From Dulcicalothrix desertica PCC 7102 (GTDB taxonomy: Bacteria > Cyanobacteriota > Cyanobacteriia > Cyanobacteriales > Nostocaceae), in the NCBI RefSeq assembly GCF_003991905.1, contig NZ_RSCL01000029.1:1-50232 (forward strand): 50,232 nt of DNA, given 5' to 3'. Of the stretch, positions 1 through 8,711 are shown piece by piece. Below the pieces are notes generated by a model, which saw nothing but the letters and a program-made list of their open reading frames with translations, was not told where the DNA came from and ran no database searches. The translations under genes and the position numbers were made by a program. Positions within the stretch are counted from its first letter, which is position 1, and every line of letters begins with the position of its first letter.

Positions 1-285
1 TACGTCCAGATCGAACAGAGAGGTGCCCCGGATAATACCGGGCATCGACTCTACCTTAATGCAGTTGAATTATCTAATGACGAACTTGATACTGTAGCTG
101 GTGGTTTGGCAATTACTTTAGGTGACGTTGGTAGTTTTGCATCTGACGCATCGAATAGCTATTCACTAAAACAACTCCAAGTTGGTCAACAAACATTTGC
201 TGGCCCCACTGGTAGCGGTACAGCTTCTGTAACTAATTTAACAGACATCTTTAGCAACGCTGGTCAAGCTATTGCTGTCAAATAA
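1..285 (+). CDS. Double-glycine-leader peptide, CTB-type bacteriocin precursor-like (5' end outside window)
   Basis: The frame is open from base 1 to TAA at 283-285, so only the last 94 residues are seen. They contain a leader-type motif, ELSNDELDTVAGG, followed by a Gly/Ser/Ala/Thr-rich tail with AGPTGSGTAS. An acidic LSxxELxxVAGG stretch is the cleavage site of leader peptides removed by C39-peptidase ABC exporters, and the GPTGS tail resembles the cyanobacterial CTB bacteriocin family. The residues before the leader (YVQIERGAPDNTGHRLY) are unusual for a leader and may be its normal N-terminus or a fusion. The exporter and maturation genes would lie upstream, outside the window. A strong hairpin follows the stop. 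The assignment rests on motif resemblance only. Confidence 0.6.
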   Translation, partial: YVQIEQRGAPDNTGHRLYLNAVELSNDELDTVAGGLAITLGDVGSFASDASNSYSLKQLQVGQQTFAGPTGSGTASVTNLTDIFSNAGQAIAVK

Positions 286-332
286 TCTCTATTTATAAGT
301 CTCTTAAAACCACATTCGTTTTATAACTTTAC

Positions 333-366
333 ACGGCGCCAGTGATTTAATATTGGCGCCGTTTAT
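333..366 (+). terminator. Rho-independent-type hairpin with a GGCGCC site in each arm
   Basis: Perfect 9-bp inverted repeat ACGGCGCCA (333-341) and TGGCGCCGT (354-362), with a 12-nt AT-rich loop and a short T-rich tail, about 50 bp after the stop of the bacteriocin-like gene. Each arm contains one copy of the abundant GGCGCC palindrome. Confidence 0.65.
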
Positions 367-505
367 TCAATATTTTGACATTAGGCACATATTTTTCAGC
401 AAGAAGGGAATAATTGAGGTGTGATACCTGTTAATCAATGACAGTGGATAGCTATAATATATAAGTGTCTGGCAGCACCAGTTTCAGAAAAAGGAACATA
501 AATAT

Positions 506-763
506 ATGAATATTCAACTTGTTGAATCTTTAGCTAATGCAATTAAAGCTTTGTCTACTGAAGAACGGGAGTTATTAAACCAAAAATTAACACATAAATC
601 TAATTGGCAAAACTTACGAACAAAAATTTTAGCTGATGCTCAAGCTGTCCAGCAAAGGCGTAATGGTCAAGCCTCTGAGCCAGATATTGACCAAATTATT
701 CATCAGATGCGAGAAGAGCGAGATGAGGAGTTATTATCAGGTTTATCCTACAGTCAAGAATAA
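506..763 (+). CDS. Antitoxin-like partner of the downstream PIN toxin (VapB-like)
   Basis: An 85-aa, charged, largely helical protein preceded by a good AAGGA ribosome site about 12 nt before ATG. It ends 2 nt before the ATG of a PIN-domain gene, the compact antitoxin-toxin order of type II systems. The N-terminus (MNIQLVESLANAIKALSTEE) and the arginine- and glutamate-rich C-terminus resemble short cyanobacterial proteins that accompany VapC toxins. The C-terminus probably wraps the toxin, and the N-terminal part may form the dimer. No classical ribbon-helix-helix or AbrB motif is obvious, so the antitoxin role is inferred mainly from position. Confidence 0.6.
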   Translation: MNIQLVESLANAIKALSTEERELLNQKLTHKSNWQNLRTKILADAQAVQQRRNGQASEPDIDQIIHQMREERDEELLSGLSYSQE

Positions 764-765
764 GT

Positions 766-1194
766 ATGACCAGGCAAATTATTTGTGTAGATGCTAATTT
801 TATAGTTAAATTAATTAACAATCCTTCAGAAACCTCACCTCATTTAGAATTGTGGAATAATTGGGAGCAAAACCAGACTCAGATTATTGCTCCAACTCTC
901 TTATGTTACGAAGTTACAAATGTATTTCATCGAATGCAACTGGCTAAACAGTTATTAATTACAGAAGCTCAGGAATTTCTTAATAATGCTCTGAGTTTAT
1001 CCATTCAATATTACGGTGATCAGCAACTTCATCAACAAGCCTGGGAAATTGCACAACAATTTAATCTCTCAGCTACTTATGATGCTCATTACTTGGCATT
1101 AGCTCAAAAATTTCAGGCTTCATTTTACACAGGTGATAAACGCCTATTTAACAAAGTTAATTCTGCTTTGCCTTGGGTCTATTTAGTGGAATAA
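766..1194 (+). CDS. vapC: PIN-domain ribonuclease toxin, VapC family
   Basis: 142 aa, a normal VapC length. PIN folds use a cluster of acidic residues to bind metal and cut RNA. Candidates are visible in order: D9 in ICVDANFIV, E49 in LLCYEVTN, D106 in SATYDAHYLALA and D124 in FYTGDKRLF. The ending with YTGD-KRLFN followed by hydrophobic strands is characteristic. The gene starts 2 nt after the small upstream gene, so translation is probably coupled and the pair forms a toxin-antitoxin module. It stops before the converging dioxygenase gene. VapC family is confident; the RNA target is unknown. Confidence 0.85.
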   Translation: MTRQIICVDANFIVKLINNPSETSPHLELWNNWEQNQTQIIAPTLLCYEVTNVFHRMQLAKQLLITEAQEFLNNALSLSIQYYGDQQLHQQAWEIAQQFNLSATYDAHYLALAQKFQASFYTGDKRLFNKVNSALPWVYLVE

Positions 1195-1223
1195 TTGTGC
1201 TGAAAAATAGTTAAAAAATAGAA

Positions 1224-1961
1224 TTATGCCATTTGAACTCCAATATCTAAAGTTCCTGCATAGCCATTTTGAGTAGGAGTTAACTTGAGTAACATTTGGG
1301 CGCCACCATCATTAAATATTCCATCTTGAGCATTGTTTCCTGTGCGCTGTCCTCTGCTCACATAAGGCGCCTTTGTATACACTTGGTCGGAAGTCGAATC
1401 ATCAAAGTATAGCTGTGAGGTAAACTCATAACCCTGCCCATTGGTTGCATTAGTGCGAACTTTTACATGTATATGCACAGTTCTGCCTGGATACCAACCA
1501 GGGTAAATAGTTGTAAAATTAACACTTCCATTGGCACCTGTTACTTGATAACCGCGTAGAAACTTTTTGCCAACGGTATTAAAACTTCGCTCTTCCACGT
1601 CCGAATAAACTCCTAGTGCATCACAGTGCCAAATATCTACAATTGCATTTTCTAAGGGTACACATCCATTACTGCCGACTTGAGAAATTTTTAGTGTTAA
1701 TTGGAGTGGTACGCCTTCTTTTACTATACCGTCTGTTGGGTCGGAGCGGATGTCGGAGCGGTTGAGCTTTTCGTCTACGAAGTATGGTCCTTCGGTTTGC
1801 TCTGGACTTACGATACATGCTAGTGAGGTAAGTTTAGCTTTTGAACTAAATTGTGCTTGTGCGGAGCCTGATTTTTTTGTTGTGCATCCTATTACAAGTA
1901 TTGCTGTTCCGGCTGCTCGAAGTAGAGTTAGTGTTTGTCTTCGGGTTAGTTGATTTTTCAT
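1224..1961 (-). CDS. Exported intradiol ring-cleavage dioxygenase (protocatechuate 3,4-dioxygenase-like)
   Basis: The protein carries the non-heme Fe(III) ligand pattern of intradiol dioxygenases: Y119 in IWHCDALGVYS, then Y157, H163 and H165 in GWYPGRTVHIHV (numbered from the chosen start). These enzymes open catechol-type rings between the two hydroxyls. The chosen ATG at 1961 gives MKNQLTRRQTL, a twin-arginine signal followed by a hydrophobic stretch and a Cys (VIGC), so it may be an exported lipoprotein. An ATG 21 nt upstream would overlap the stop of the lactonase-like gene and bury the signal. The order suggests a two-gene operon behind the lactonase. The substrate is not known; stand-alone exported members may act on plant or humic phenolics. 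Confidence 0.82.
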   Translation of the reverse strand: MKNQLTRRQTLTLLRAAGTAILVIGCTTKKSGSAQAQFSSKAKLTSLACIVSPEQTEGPYFVDEKLNRSDIRSDPTDGIVKEGVPLQLTLKISQVGSNGCVPLENAIVDIWHCDALGVYSDVEERSFNTVGKKFLRGYQVTGANGSVNFTTIYPGWYPGRTVHIHVKVRTNATNGQGYEFTSQLYFDDSTSDQVYTKAPYVSRGQRTGNNAQDGIFNDGGAQMLLKLTPTQNGYAGTLDIGVQMA

Positions 1962-1974
1962 ATTTGTTGAGAAC

Positions 1975-2835
1975 CTACCCATTAAAATGATGAGAGGGAA
2001 ATCCTGAAGTATTTGTGGCTAGAGTAAACAAATCGCCAGAATAAAAACTATTTTGAATTTCTGTCTCACTCAAACCTACTGATGCTGTTGTAATGTAAAG
2101 TGTCGTCATATCTTTATTACCAAAAGTGCAACTGGTTGGACGCACAACTGGCATCATTACTCGCATCATCTCTTTACCAGAGGGGTCAAACCGGATAACA
2201 CACCAACCGTCCCACATTGCCGACCATATACAACCCTCTCGATCTACTGTTAAACCATCTGGGAAAAAGGATTCAGTTGTTAAATCAATAAATACTCTAC
2301 GGTTACTAATATTGCCACTTTTTGCATCAAAATCAAAGGCGTAAATAGTTTTGAGGGGCGAATCAGTGATATAAAATGTCTTTTCGTCAGGACTCCATCC
2401 TAACCCATTGGATATTGTCAGTCCGGTTAATAGTGTGTGTAAGGAACCATCGGGGTCATAACGGTACAAACGACCTTTTGGTTCTTCAGGATTCATCGAA
2501 CCAAACCAAAAACGTCCTGCTGCATCACACTTACCATCATTGAAGCGCATGTCATGGTGATTATGTTCTATATCTATAATTGGCGTAACTTGACCGTGAA
2601 CAGTGTCCAAAAAAGCTAGTCGGTTACGTTGAGCCATAATGAGACGGTTGGTTCCTGCTGGTGCAATACAACCTACCACTTCACCCACATCAAAATATTT
2701 GTTGGCGCCAGTAGCAGGATTATACTGGTGTACACGATGGTTGTAAATATCAACCCAGTACAACAGTTGCTCCGATTGGTTCCAACAGGGTCCTTCCCCT
2801 AAACGTGCCCTGACTTCGAGAATGTTTTTCAGCAC
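1975..2835 (-). CDS. SMP-30/gluconolactonase family protein
   Basis: 286 aa with the six-bladed propeller repeats of the SMP-30/regucalcin family: EGPCWNQSEQLLYWVDI near the N-terminus (metal-binding Glu), RFNDGKCDAAGRFWFGSM around residue 98, ISNGLGWSPDEKTFYITDS near 142, and FPDGLTVDREGCIWSAMWDG near 190. Family members hydrolyse sugar lactones using one divalent metal. It lies immediately upstream of the dioxygenase gene on the same strand, about 13 nt from that gene's preferred start, so the two are probably cotranscribed. No signal peptide, so cytoplasmic. Lactonase activity is family knowledge; the substrate is not visible. Confidence 0.85.
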   Translation of the reverse strand: MLKNILEVRARLGEGPCWNQSEQLLYWVDIYNHRVHQYNPATGANKYFDVGEVVGCIAPAGTNRLIMAQRNRLAFLDTVHGQVTPIIDIEHNHHDMRFNDGKCDAAGRFWFGSMNPEEPKGRLYRYDPDGSLHTLLTGLTISNGLGWSPDEKTFYITDSPLKTIYAFDFDAKSGNISNRRVFIDLTTESFFPDGLTVDREGCIWSAMWDGWCVIRFDPSGKEMMRVMMPVVRPTSCTFGNKDMTTLYITTASVGLSETEIQNSFYSGDLFTLATNTSGFPSHHFNG

Positions 2836-2882
2836 GAGTATTATGCAACGCTAATTAATATTACTGGAACATTATAATTTAA

Positions 2883-3025
2883 TTGTAGGTTGGGTGGAGG
2901 AACAGAACCCAACTTTAACCCAAATTTTCCATTGGGATATTGTATAAGGAGAGACGGCGCCACCTACAGATGAAGAAGTAAAAACTATGCTAGATGAACG
3001 GGCAAGGATGCCCATTCCACTCATT
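2883..3025. repeat. Two dispersed repeat copies: TAGGTTGGGT-type and GGGCAAGGATGCCC-type
   Basis: The 213-bp gap between genes holds a TAGGTTGGGTGGAGG...ACCCAAC repeat (about 2885-2915), with a counterpart in inverse orientation near 36898-36940. It also holds GGGCAAGGATGCCC (3000-3013), which recurs at about 24215, 30673 and 34900. Both kinds are common small intergenic repeats of Nostocales. No gene is seen here. Confidence 0.6.
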
Positions 3026-3047
3026 GTGTTAATTAAGGATGCCTGTT

Positions 3048-3443
3048 CTATGGGTACTTTATATTTAGACCTGATAGTTCTACAGCATCTTGTAGTAAGG
3101 GGTTAAGTTTTTGTTGTTGACAGTCAAATACTGAGTAACTTTGGCTTGAATTAGTGGGTTCTTGGTAAAAAAGTACAACTACTGGTATGGTTTGAATTTT
3201 TTGAGTGAACTCTAAGATCAATTCAACTTTTAAAAATCCGAGTATTGAGGCAATTTGTTGAGCGGATGGTGTGGGTGGTAATTCTCTGAAACATCTTAAA
3301 ATGTATTGCTCGATTGTGTCGTACTTTCTTTCTGTTTGTTTGGGTAAATAAAACACCTCGCTAGAATAGGCGCCTAGTATTTTTTTGCCACTCATTGCTT
3401 CGCGGTGTTTGTCTGTGATTGTTGTTTTAATCCATGAATTCAT
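3048..3443 (-). CDS. Small uncharacterised partner of the SF1 helicase
   Basis: 131 aa, no recognised domain. The ATG lies inside the last codons of the helicase gene, giving a 17-nt overlap, so translation is probably coupled and the products may act together. The N-terminus is basic (WIKTTITDKHREAMSGKK). A middle segment with PPTPSAQQIASILGFLKVELILEF could be a helix-turn-helix-like or protein-binding unit, and a hydrophobic strand IPVVVLFYQEP follows. No transmembrane segment or catalytic motif is evident. Function unknown; it is assigned as a helicase partner only from gene order. Confidence 0.7.
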   Translation of the reverse strand: MNSWIKTTITDKHREAMSGKKILGAYSSEVFYLPKQTERKYDTIEQYILRCFRELPPTPSAQQIASILGFLKVELILEFTQKIQTIPVVVLFYQEPTNSSQSYSVFDCQQQKLNPLLQDAVELSGLNIKYP

Positions 3444-6400
3444 TGGCTAGTAAATGTCCTTGATATTTTTTAGCGGTGTCTAATATGTGTTTATAGATTG
3501 GACTAGCTTCACTTTCTAATTCTGTGTAGTTATAGGAAGAACCTGTTATAATTAGTAGGTTTTTGGCTCTACTCATTGCTACATTAATACGCTCTGGAGT
3601 CTGTAAAAAGTCGCTTGGTAATACTCCAGGTTTGTTCAAAACTAGGCTTACAAACATTATATCTTTTTCCATGCCCTGAAATTCGTCTACTGTTCCAATG
3701 GTAAGCGTAACATTTAAGGGAAGGTCAAGATTTTTTTGGCTTAAGCTTTTTATCAGGTCTGTTTGAGCTTTATATACGGAGATGATACCAATTTCAATTT
3801 TCTTAGATAAATTTCTCTTGTAAGTGAAACTTTTCTTCATTTTCTGAATTATTTCAATTATCAACTCTGCTTCGCGTGGGTTTTGACGACCTGTTTCAAC
3901 TTGCTGATGATACCAATCACTGTTATTGTGAGGTAAATCAATCCACATTAAATGATTTTCACTTGTTATCAAATTGGAAATTTTTATTCCGTGCGCGCGT
4001 TCTTTGTCTTGCTTTGTACAGCCAAGAGTCAGTTTATTTCCATAAAACTGATTAACTGCTTCCATAATTTGCGAGTGCATACGGTATTGATTTATTAGCA
4101 TTAAGGTTCGATTAGCGTTTATACTGTCTAAATACTCATACCGCTCTTTAAATAAAGATGTAGTTAATTTTTTTTGTAGTTCAGCAGCATTTACCCTTAA
4201 AGTTTGAGCAGCTTCAATAAACCAAGATTCTTCTTTAACTATAGGTGGTAGCTGTTTATGGTCTCCAACAAAAATAATTTTGTAACCTAGTAAGCAAGAA
4301 ATCAGTAACTCTATTTTTGTAGCTTTCGATGCTTCGTCTATAATGACAGCATCAAATTTTGGAAAGTGCTTCAAAAAAGTTTTTTTGCCTGTCTGCATAC
4401 AAGTGGCGCCGACAATGTTAGCATGTTTCAAGAAAAGTTCATATGTTTCATCACTAATTTCTATATCATTTGTACTAATTCGAGCAATCCAATCTTGTTT
4501 GATTTTAATTTTAGTTGTTAGCGTTTTAGCTCCTGTTTCACCACCAACAGATATTATCCAGTCTTCTCTTTCCATATTTAATAAATCATACTTAGAAATA
4601 GGAGTATCAAATAATGCTTGTACAGCTTTTTGAGTTCGTAGTTTTTCCCATAAGCGATTACCTAATTGATATTTATTATCTTGGCGCTCAATATGAGTTA
4701 TTATGTCATTGTATTCTTGATTTAATGGGTTAGCTTTTTTTGAAACTGACTGTTCATCGAGTGCGTGTTCATTTTTTAAGCTTAAAGTTGAGTTGTACAT
4801 AGAAACTAATGCATCTTTGAAAGATGGAATAATTTCACTTTCAAAAACGCGAATATAATGTTCTGTAAAATTAGCCATGAAATCAATAGTTATATTAACC
4901 CGTGTCAGGTTTTCAATATTTAGAGAATCTTCAATTTTTAGAGTTATTCTTTTACTAGAGTATTGGAACATATCATTAAATACTTGTAGAAGAGCTTTTG
5001 CCTTATCTAATAAAGATTGAGCATCTTCTGTGAATAAAGTAGAGTAATAATATTCTTCATCTTCTAAGTTTTTTATTTCTTGCTGATGTTGAGTATAAAG
5101 TTCAATGACTTTAACTTCTATAACTTGTAATTGTGAATTATATTCATCGTATATTTGCTTTGCTTTCTTAGAGCTTTGGGTATGAAACAAACGGCTAGCG
5201 TTAGATATATTTTCGATAGAGCTTTTCAATTGTTCTTCGGCACGGTCTAAAGTTGGTTTAAAAAGGCGCCCAATAATAGGTAATGATGATAGTATTTTAA
5301 GATGTAAGAATTTATTATATAGATACTTGTATTGATTAATCTGATTTGGTAATACATTTATTTCTGCTTCTGACCATGAACGAATTAACTGGACAAAATT
5401 TATTTTGTGCCGCAAAATGCTAGAAGCATCCAAAAATAACTTGATAAAATTAGTGTTTTTAATAGAATTTTTTTGTTTAATCAATTTTGTAACTTCGCTT
5501 AATGTTCTAGATATGCTAGTATAGGTGGGGCTTAAAGAAACTACTTCAGATGACTCAGTTGTAATTCCGTGGTCAAGTACATGTTTGAGCTTCTCTTCTA
5601 TACTTTGCTGCTCTTCCATGTCTTTACCTATGTTTTCAACAGACTTTTTTATATCTTTCTGAATTTGTATAGAACCCTGTATTTCTAAAATAATTGATGC
5701 AATTGTTTGGCACAAGGAATTACAATCTTGTTTAAACTGAAAAATATTGCCACCAGGTTTGTTACGTAAAAGTTGCTCTTGAAGCTGAATTGCTATTTCT
5801 AAAGTATTAGAGTCAACGTTTGTCCAAATATTATTATATGCGCTGATTTCCACTAGAGCTAAGGGTTGCCATAATTCATTAGTGTAATCTTCAATAACTT
5901 GATTACTTGGTAATTTAATCAGCGCTTTTAATGATTTTTCTTGGTCTTGACACATTAATTTTCTTTCTTTTAGCTCTATTAGTTGTTTCGTATACTCGTC
6001 AGCTAATGCTTTTTTTCTTACTGCATCAGCTAATAACGCAGCTTTTTCTTGTTGCCAGTACAGCCATTTAGAAATGTCTTCCCAATTATTAATAAATAAA
6101 TCTAGTAGTTTAGCCTTTTCTTGAAGCTCTAGCAAACTTAATTGACATTCTTCTATACAAGACTTTAACCATCTTATAACTGCTTTTTTACCAAGAAGTT
6201 CTTGAGCATCTTTACTCACTTTTTCACTGTTACCTATTCTAATAATAAGTAAGTCTGGACGAATTGGAAATTTTAACAATGCATTATCTACAGCTAAGTT
6301 AGACTGTGAAACTATAAGAACTTTTCCGTCTAGAAGAACTATTTGATAACCAAGCTCTGAAATAGATGTTGATTTTCCTGCTCCTGGTGGCCCTTGTAAT

Positions 6401-7593
6401 GCAAAAATGTCTGGTGAAGCTTGAGCTTGAGCTATTGCTAGTTTCTGAAGTTCGTTTAGCTTGTCTTTATTTAAACATTTGTTTACAGGTATTGGCTTTT
6501 GAGTGGATATCGCTGGAAGCTGTAGTTCTTCATTACGACCGAAAATAATTATATCTAGATTAGCAATATAAGCGCGATTTTCTTTCAAACGTTTAATGGC
6601 ATCTTTTTGTATATGTATTTGATTTAATTCACGAATTAGAGAATTAACTATTATTCCTGGCAACGGATTGATTTCTATATGTTTTTCGCTTAATAAGACT
6701 TTAAGAATACGTGTTTGTTGATTCAATGACTGAAATTTAACTGATATTTTGTTAAAATCTGTATAAACTATCTCTTGTCTTTGTGTAATAAGAAGTTTTT
6801 CTGACGTTTGTAATTCAGATTGTTTTTCTATGATATCAGGTGGTAAATATCCAATAATGGCGCCAGTTTCACCTGTTAACAAGAAAAAGCTATTGCTTTG
6901 ATAATGCTGCTGATAAAATGTTTTGAACTTGAGAAGAGAAGAAACTGTAGATATAACCTTATACTTTTGTAATGGGCTGATTGTATATAAGTTTATACTA
7001 TCATCTCGGCGACACTGCTTAATAGTTTTTAATATGTCTGCCGAAATTACTGGAGCAAGAGTTAAATGTAAGCACTTTGGATTATCCCTGTCTACTTGAT
7101 AAGAAACAAAAGGGACTTGAAACATCTTGTTTAGAATAGATTGCTCACACACATCTAGGTAAACTTCCGAGTTTTTCAGTCGTTTATTGAGGTCATCTTG
7201 CGCTTGTTCGCGTGTTGAAAGACTCAATAAAGTTTCTATCCAATCTTTTGGAATAGAATTAGCTGTCAAATCATCTGTACTGAGGTGACACGTCATCTCC
7301 ACTTCCCAGCGTTGTTTAGCTCCTGTCCATCTAGTTGCACTAAGAGCAACAACATAATTTGAACTCACGGCAATTCTGAACTGAAGACCTCCTAATTCGT
7401 AATCCATTGGTATTCGCATACCCAAATGAGGCAATCCTGTTTTTTGATCTTGACCGTCTAATTTAGACATGAAGACGTGTGCTACATCCCCTATATGCTC
7501 TTTAAATGAATTGAGTAAGTCTAATTTTTTCAAGTTTTCACAAGCATTATTACTAAGTTCTATACGTATCTTGGGAAAGTGTAATTTTTTCAT
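3427..7593 (-). CDS. Large SF1 (Upf1/DNA2-like) helicase with a coiled-coil insertion
   Basis: 1388 aa. An N-terminal region of about 370 residues has no recognised domain. Walker A is QGPPGAGKST at about 400-408 (K407), Walker B is VIIDEAS (D1086), then GDHKQLPPIV, QYRMH near 1170, a GTVDEFQGME motif, and INVAMSRAKN near 1340. These are the ordered motifs of superfamily 1B DNA2/NAM7 helicases. About 600 residues rich in Lys, Glu, Gln and Leu, predicted mostly coiled coil, separate Walker A from the DEAS box. Such insertions occur in large helicases of bacterial defence and repair systems. A small gene overlaps its 3' end. No nuclease domain was recognised. ATPase/helicase activity is secure from motifs; the role is not known. 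Confidence 0.88.
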   Translation of the reverse strand: MKKLHFPKIRIELSNNACENLKKLDLLNSFKEHIGDVAHVFMSKLDGQDQKTGLPHLGMRIPMDYELGGLQFRIAVSSNYVVALSATRWTGAKQRWEVEMTCHLSTDDLTANSIPKDWIETLLSLSTREQAQDDLNKRLKNSEVYLDVCEQSILNKMFQVPFVSYQVDRDNPKCLHLTLAPVISADILKTIKQCRRDDSINLYTISPLQKYKVISTVSSLLKFKTFYQQHYQSNSFFLLTGETGAIIGYLPPDIIEKQSELQTSEKLLITQRQEIVYTDFNKISVKFQSLNQQTRILKVLLSEKHIEINPLPGIIVNSLIRELNQIHIQKDAIKRLKENRAYIANLDIIIFGRNEELQLPAISTQKPIPVNKCLNKDKLNELQKLAIAQAQASPDIFALQGPPGAGKSTSISELGYQIVLLDGKVLIVSQSNLAVDNALLKFPIRPDLLIIRIGNSEKVSKDAQELLGKKAVIRWLKSCIEECQLSLLELQEKAKLLDLFINNWEDISKWLYWQQEKAALLADAVRKKALADEYTKQLIELKERKLMCQDQEKSLKALIKLPSNQVIEDYTNELWQPLALVEISAYNNIWTNVDSNTLEIAIQLQEQLLRNKPGGNIFQFKQDCNSLCQTIASIILEIQGSIQIQKDIKKSVENIGKDMEEQQSIEEKLKHVLDHGITTESSEVVSLSPTYTSISRTLSEVTKLIKQKNSIKNTNFIKLFLDASSILRHKINFVQLIRSWSEAEINVLPNQINQYKYLYNKFLHLKILSSLPIIGRLFKPTLDRAEEQLKSSIENISNASRLFHTQSSKKAKQIYDEYNSQLQVIEVKVIELYTQHQQEIKNLEDEEYYYSTLFTEDAQSLLDKAKALLQVFNDMFQYSSKRITLKIEDSLNIENLTRVNITIDFMANFTEHYIRVFESEIIPSFKDALVSMYNSTLSLKNEHALDEQSVSKKANPLNQEYNDIITHIERQDNKYQLGNRLWEKLRTQKAVQALFDTPISKYDLLNMEREDWIISVGGETGAKTLTTKIKIKQDWIARISTNDIEISDETYELFLKHANIVGATCMQTGKKTFLKHFPKFDAVIIDEASKATKIELLISCLLGYKIIFVGDHKQLPPIVKEESWFIEAAQTLRVNAAELQKKLTTSLFKERYEYLDSINANRTLMLINQYRMHSQIMEAVNQFYGNKLTLGCTKQDKERAHGIKISNLITSENHLMWIDLPHNNSDWYHQQVETGRQNPREAELIIEIIQKMKKSFTYKRNLSKKIEIGIISVYKAQTDLIKSLSQKNLDLPLNVTLTIGTVDEFQGMEKDIMFVSLVLNKPGVLPSDFLQTPERINVAMSRAKNLLIITGSSYNYTELESEASPIYKHILDTAKKYQGHLLANEFMD

Positions 7594-8003
7594 GGTCTTG
7601 GCAAAATATTCTTATGGACACACCCTATAAGGCGCCTTTTTACATCTGTGCAAAATTTGATTGATACCTAATATGGATTAGATTTTAATACGTTTTTACT
7701 AATACACATCAGACATGGATTAAATTTTTTGTATAGCAATCTTATCTCGAAGGGTGAAAATCGCTGGCGCCCGGATACCCGACTTCAAGCAGCGTTGAAA
7801 TCGGGTATATGAATTGCATCTTCACAAATGATTTATGATTGGTATATTTTTTTAGTTCAATTTTTATTCTGAACGATTTATTTCCGTATAGCCAACCGTA
7901 ACATTACGTAGTTATAGCCCAGAACGTAAAATTTTTTCTGCTTTAATGCCTAAATACTGCTATAGTTATAATCAAAAGTACACATAAACTATTTACTCCC
8001 ATC
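7594..8003. other. Intergenic region between divergent genes, with an imperfect hairpin
   Basis: 410 bp between the helicase start and the methyltransferase start. The inverted repeat ATACCCGACTTCAA (7775-7788) pairs with TTGAAATCGGGTAT (7795-7808) with one mismatch. Two GGCGCC sites lie at about 7631 and 7765. Both flanking genes start outward, so the hairpin is not an ordinary terminator and may be a repeat or a regulatory structure. No further gene is seen. Confidence 0.4.
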
Positions 8004-8705
8004 GTGAAATCTTTGTTGACTGATGCCGAACTTGAAGCGTCTGCTATTGTTGCTAATTGTTTGATGAATCGGCAACGTCAGCTTATGGGTAGCAATAGTT
8101 ACGTTAAAGAACTAGGATTTAATCCATTAAGCTTTATAACAACCCGAATTAAAAATCAGAAAAGTACAGCTTGGCTGGATGTCTGTTGTGGTACAGGACG
8201 AGCATTAATTCAAGCTGCGGAGTCTCTGTATAAATTGGAACTTACTTCTCAAACATTGCTCGTTGGTGTGGATATTGTTTCTCAGTTTTACGCATATCCA
8301 CCGGAGTTAATTAACTTGGAACTGCTTAATAATTCCATTCATACGTTTACCAGTAGCAGAAAGTTTGATTTAATTACCTGCGTTCATGGTCTCCATTATC
8401 TTGGTGACAAGCTTAAGGTACTGGAAAATGCAGCATCTTGGTTGACCGACAACGGACTTCTAATTGCACATCTTGATTTGGCTAATTTGTGGATTGTTGA
8501 AGATGATAAAGTCAAGCCTATGTCAAAAAAGTTACTTAGCAATGCCGGATTAAAATATAATAATCGAAAAAAACTTTTGTTTCTTGAAAATCGCCAAGAG
8601 CTTATGTTTGAACTAGAATATCTTGGTGCAGATGATTGTGCAGGCGCCAATTACACTGGTCAACCAGCAGTCAACTCTTTTTATACCCTAAATTTTAACA
8701 AATAA
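8004..8705 (+). CDS. Class I SAM-dependent methyltransferase
   Basis: 233 aa with the class I methyltransferase core: motif I is WLDVCCGTGRALIQA at about residues 53-67, an acidic residue after the second strand is in VGVDIV near 91, and FDLITCVHGLHYL (about 120-132) is followed by LTDNGLLIAHLDLANLW. It transfers a methyl group from S-adenosylmethionine; the acceptor is unknown. The start is GTG at 8004 and I see no convincing ribosome site. It stands alone ahead of a decayed gene. Class assignment is confident, substrate not. Confidence 0.8.
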   Translation: MKSLLTDAELEASAIVANCLMNRQRQLMGSNSYVKELGFNPLSFITTRIKNQKSTAWLDVCCGTGRALIQAAESLYKLELTSQTLLVGVDIVSQFYAYPPELINLELLNNSIHTFTSSRKFDLITCVHGLHYLGDKLKVLENAASWLTDNGLLIAHLDLANLWIVEDDKVKPMSKKLLSNAGLKYNNRKKLLFLENRQELMFELEYLGADDCAGANYTGQPAVNSFYTLNFNK

Positions 8706-8711
8706 ATAACA

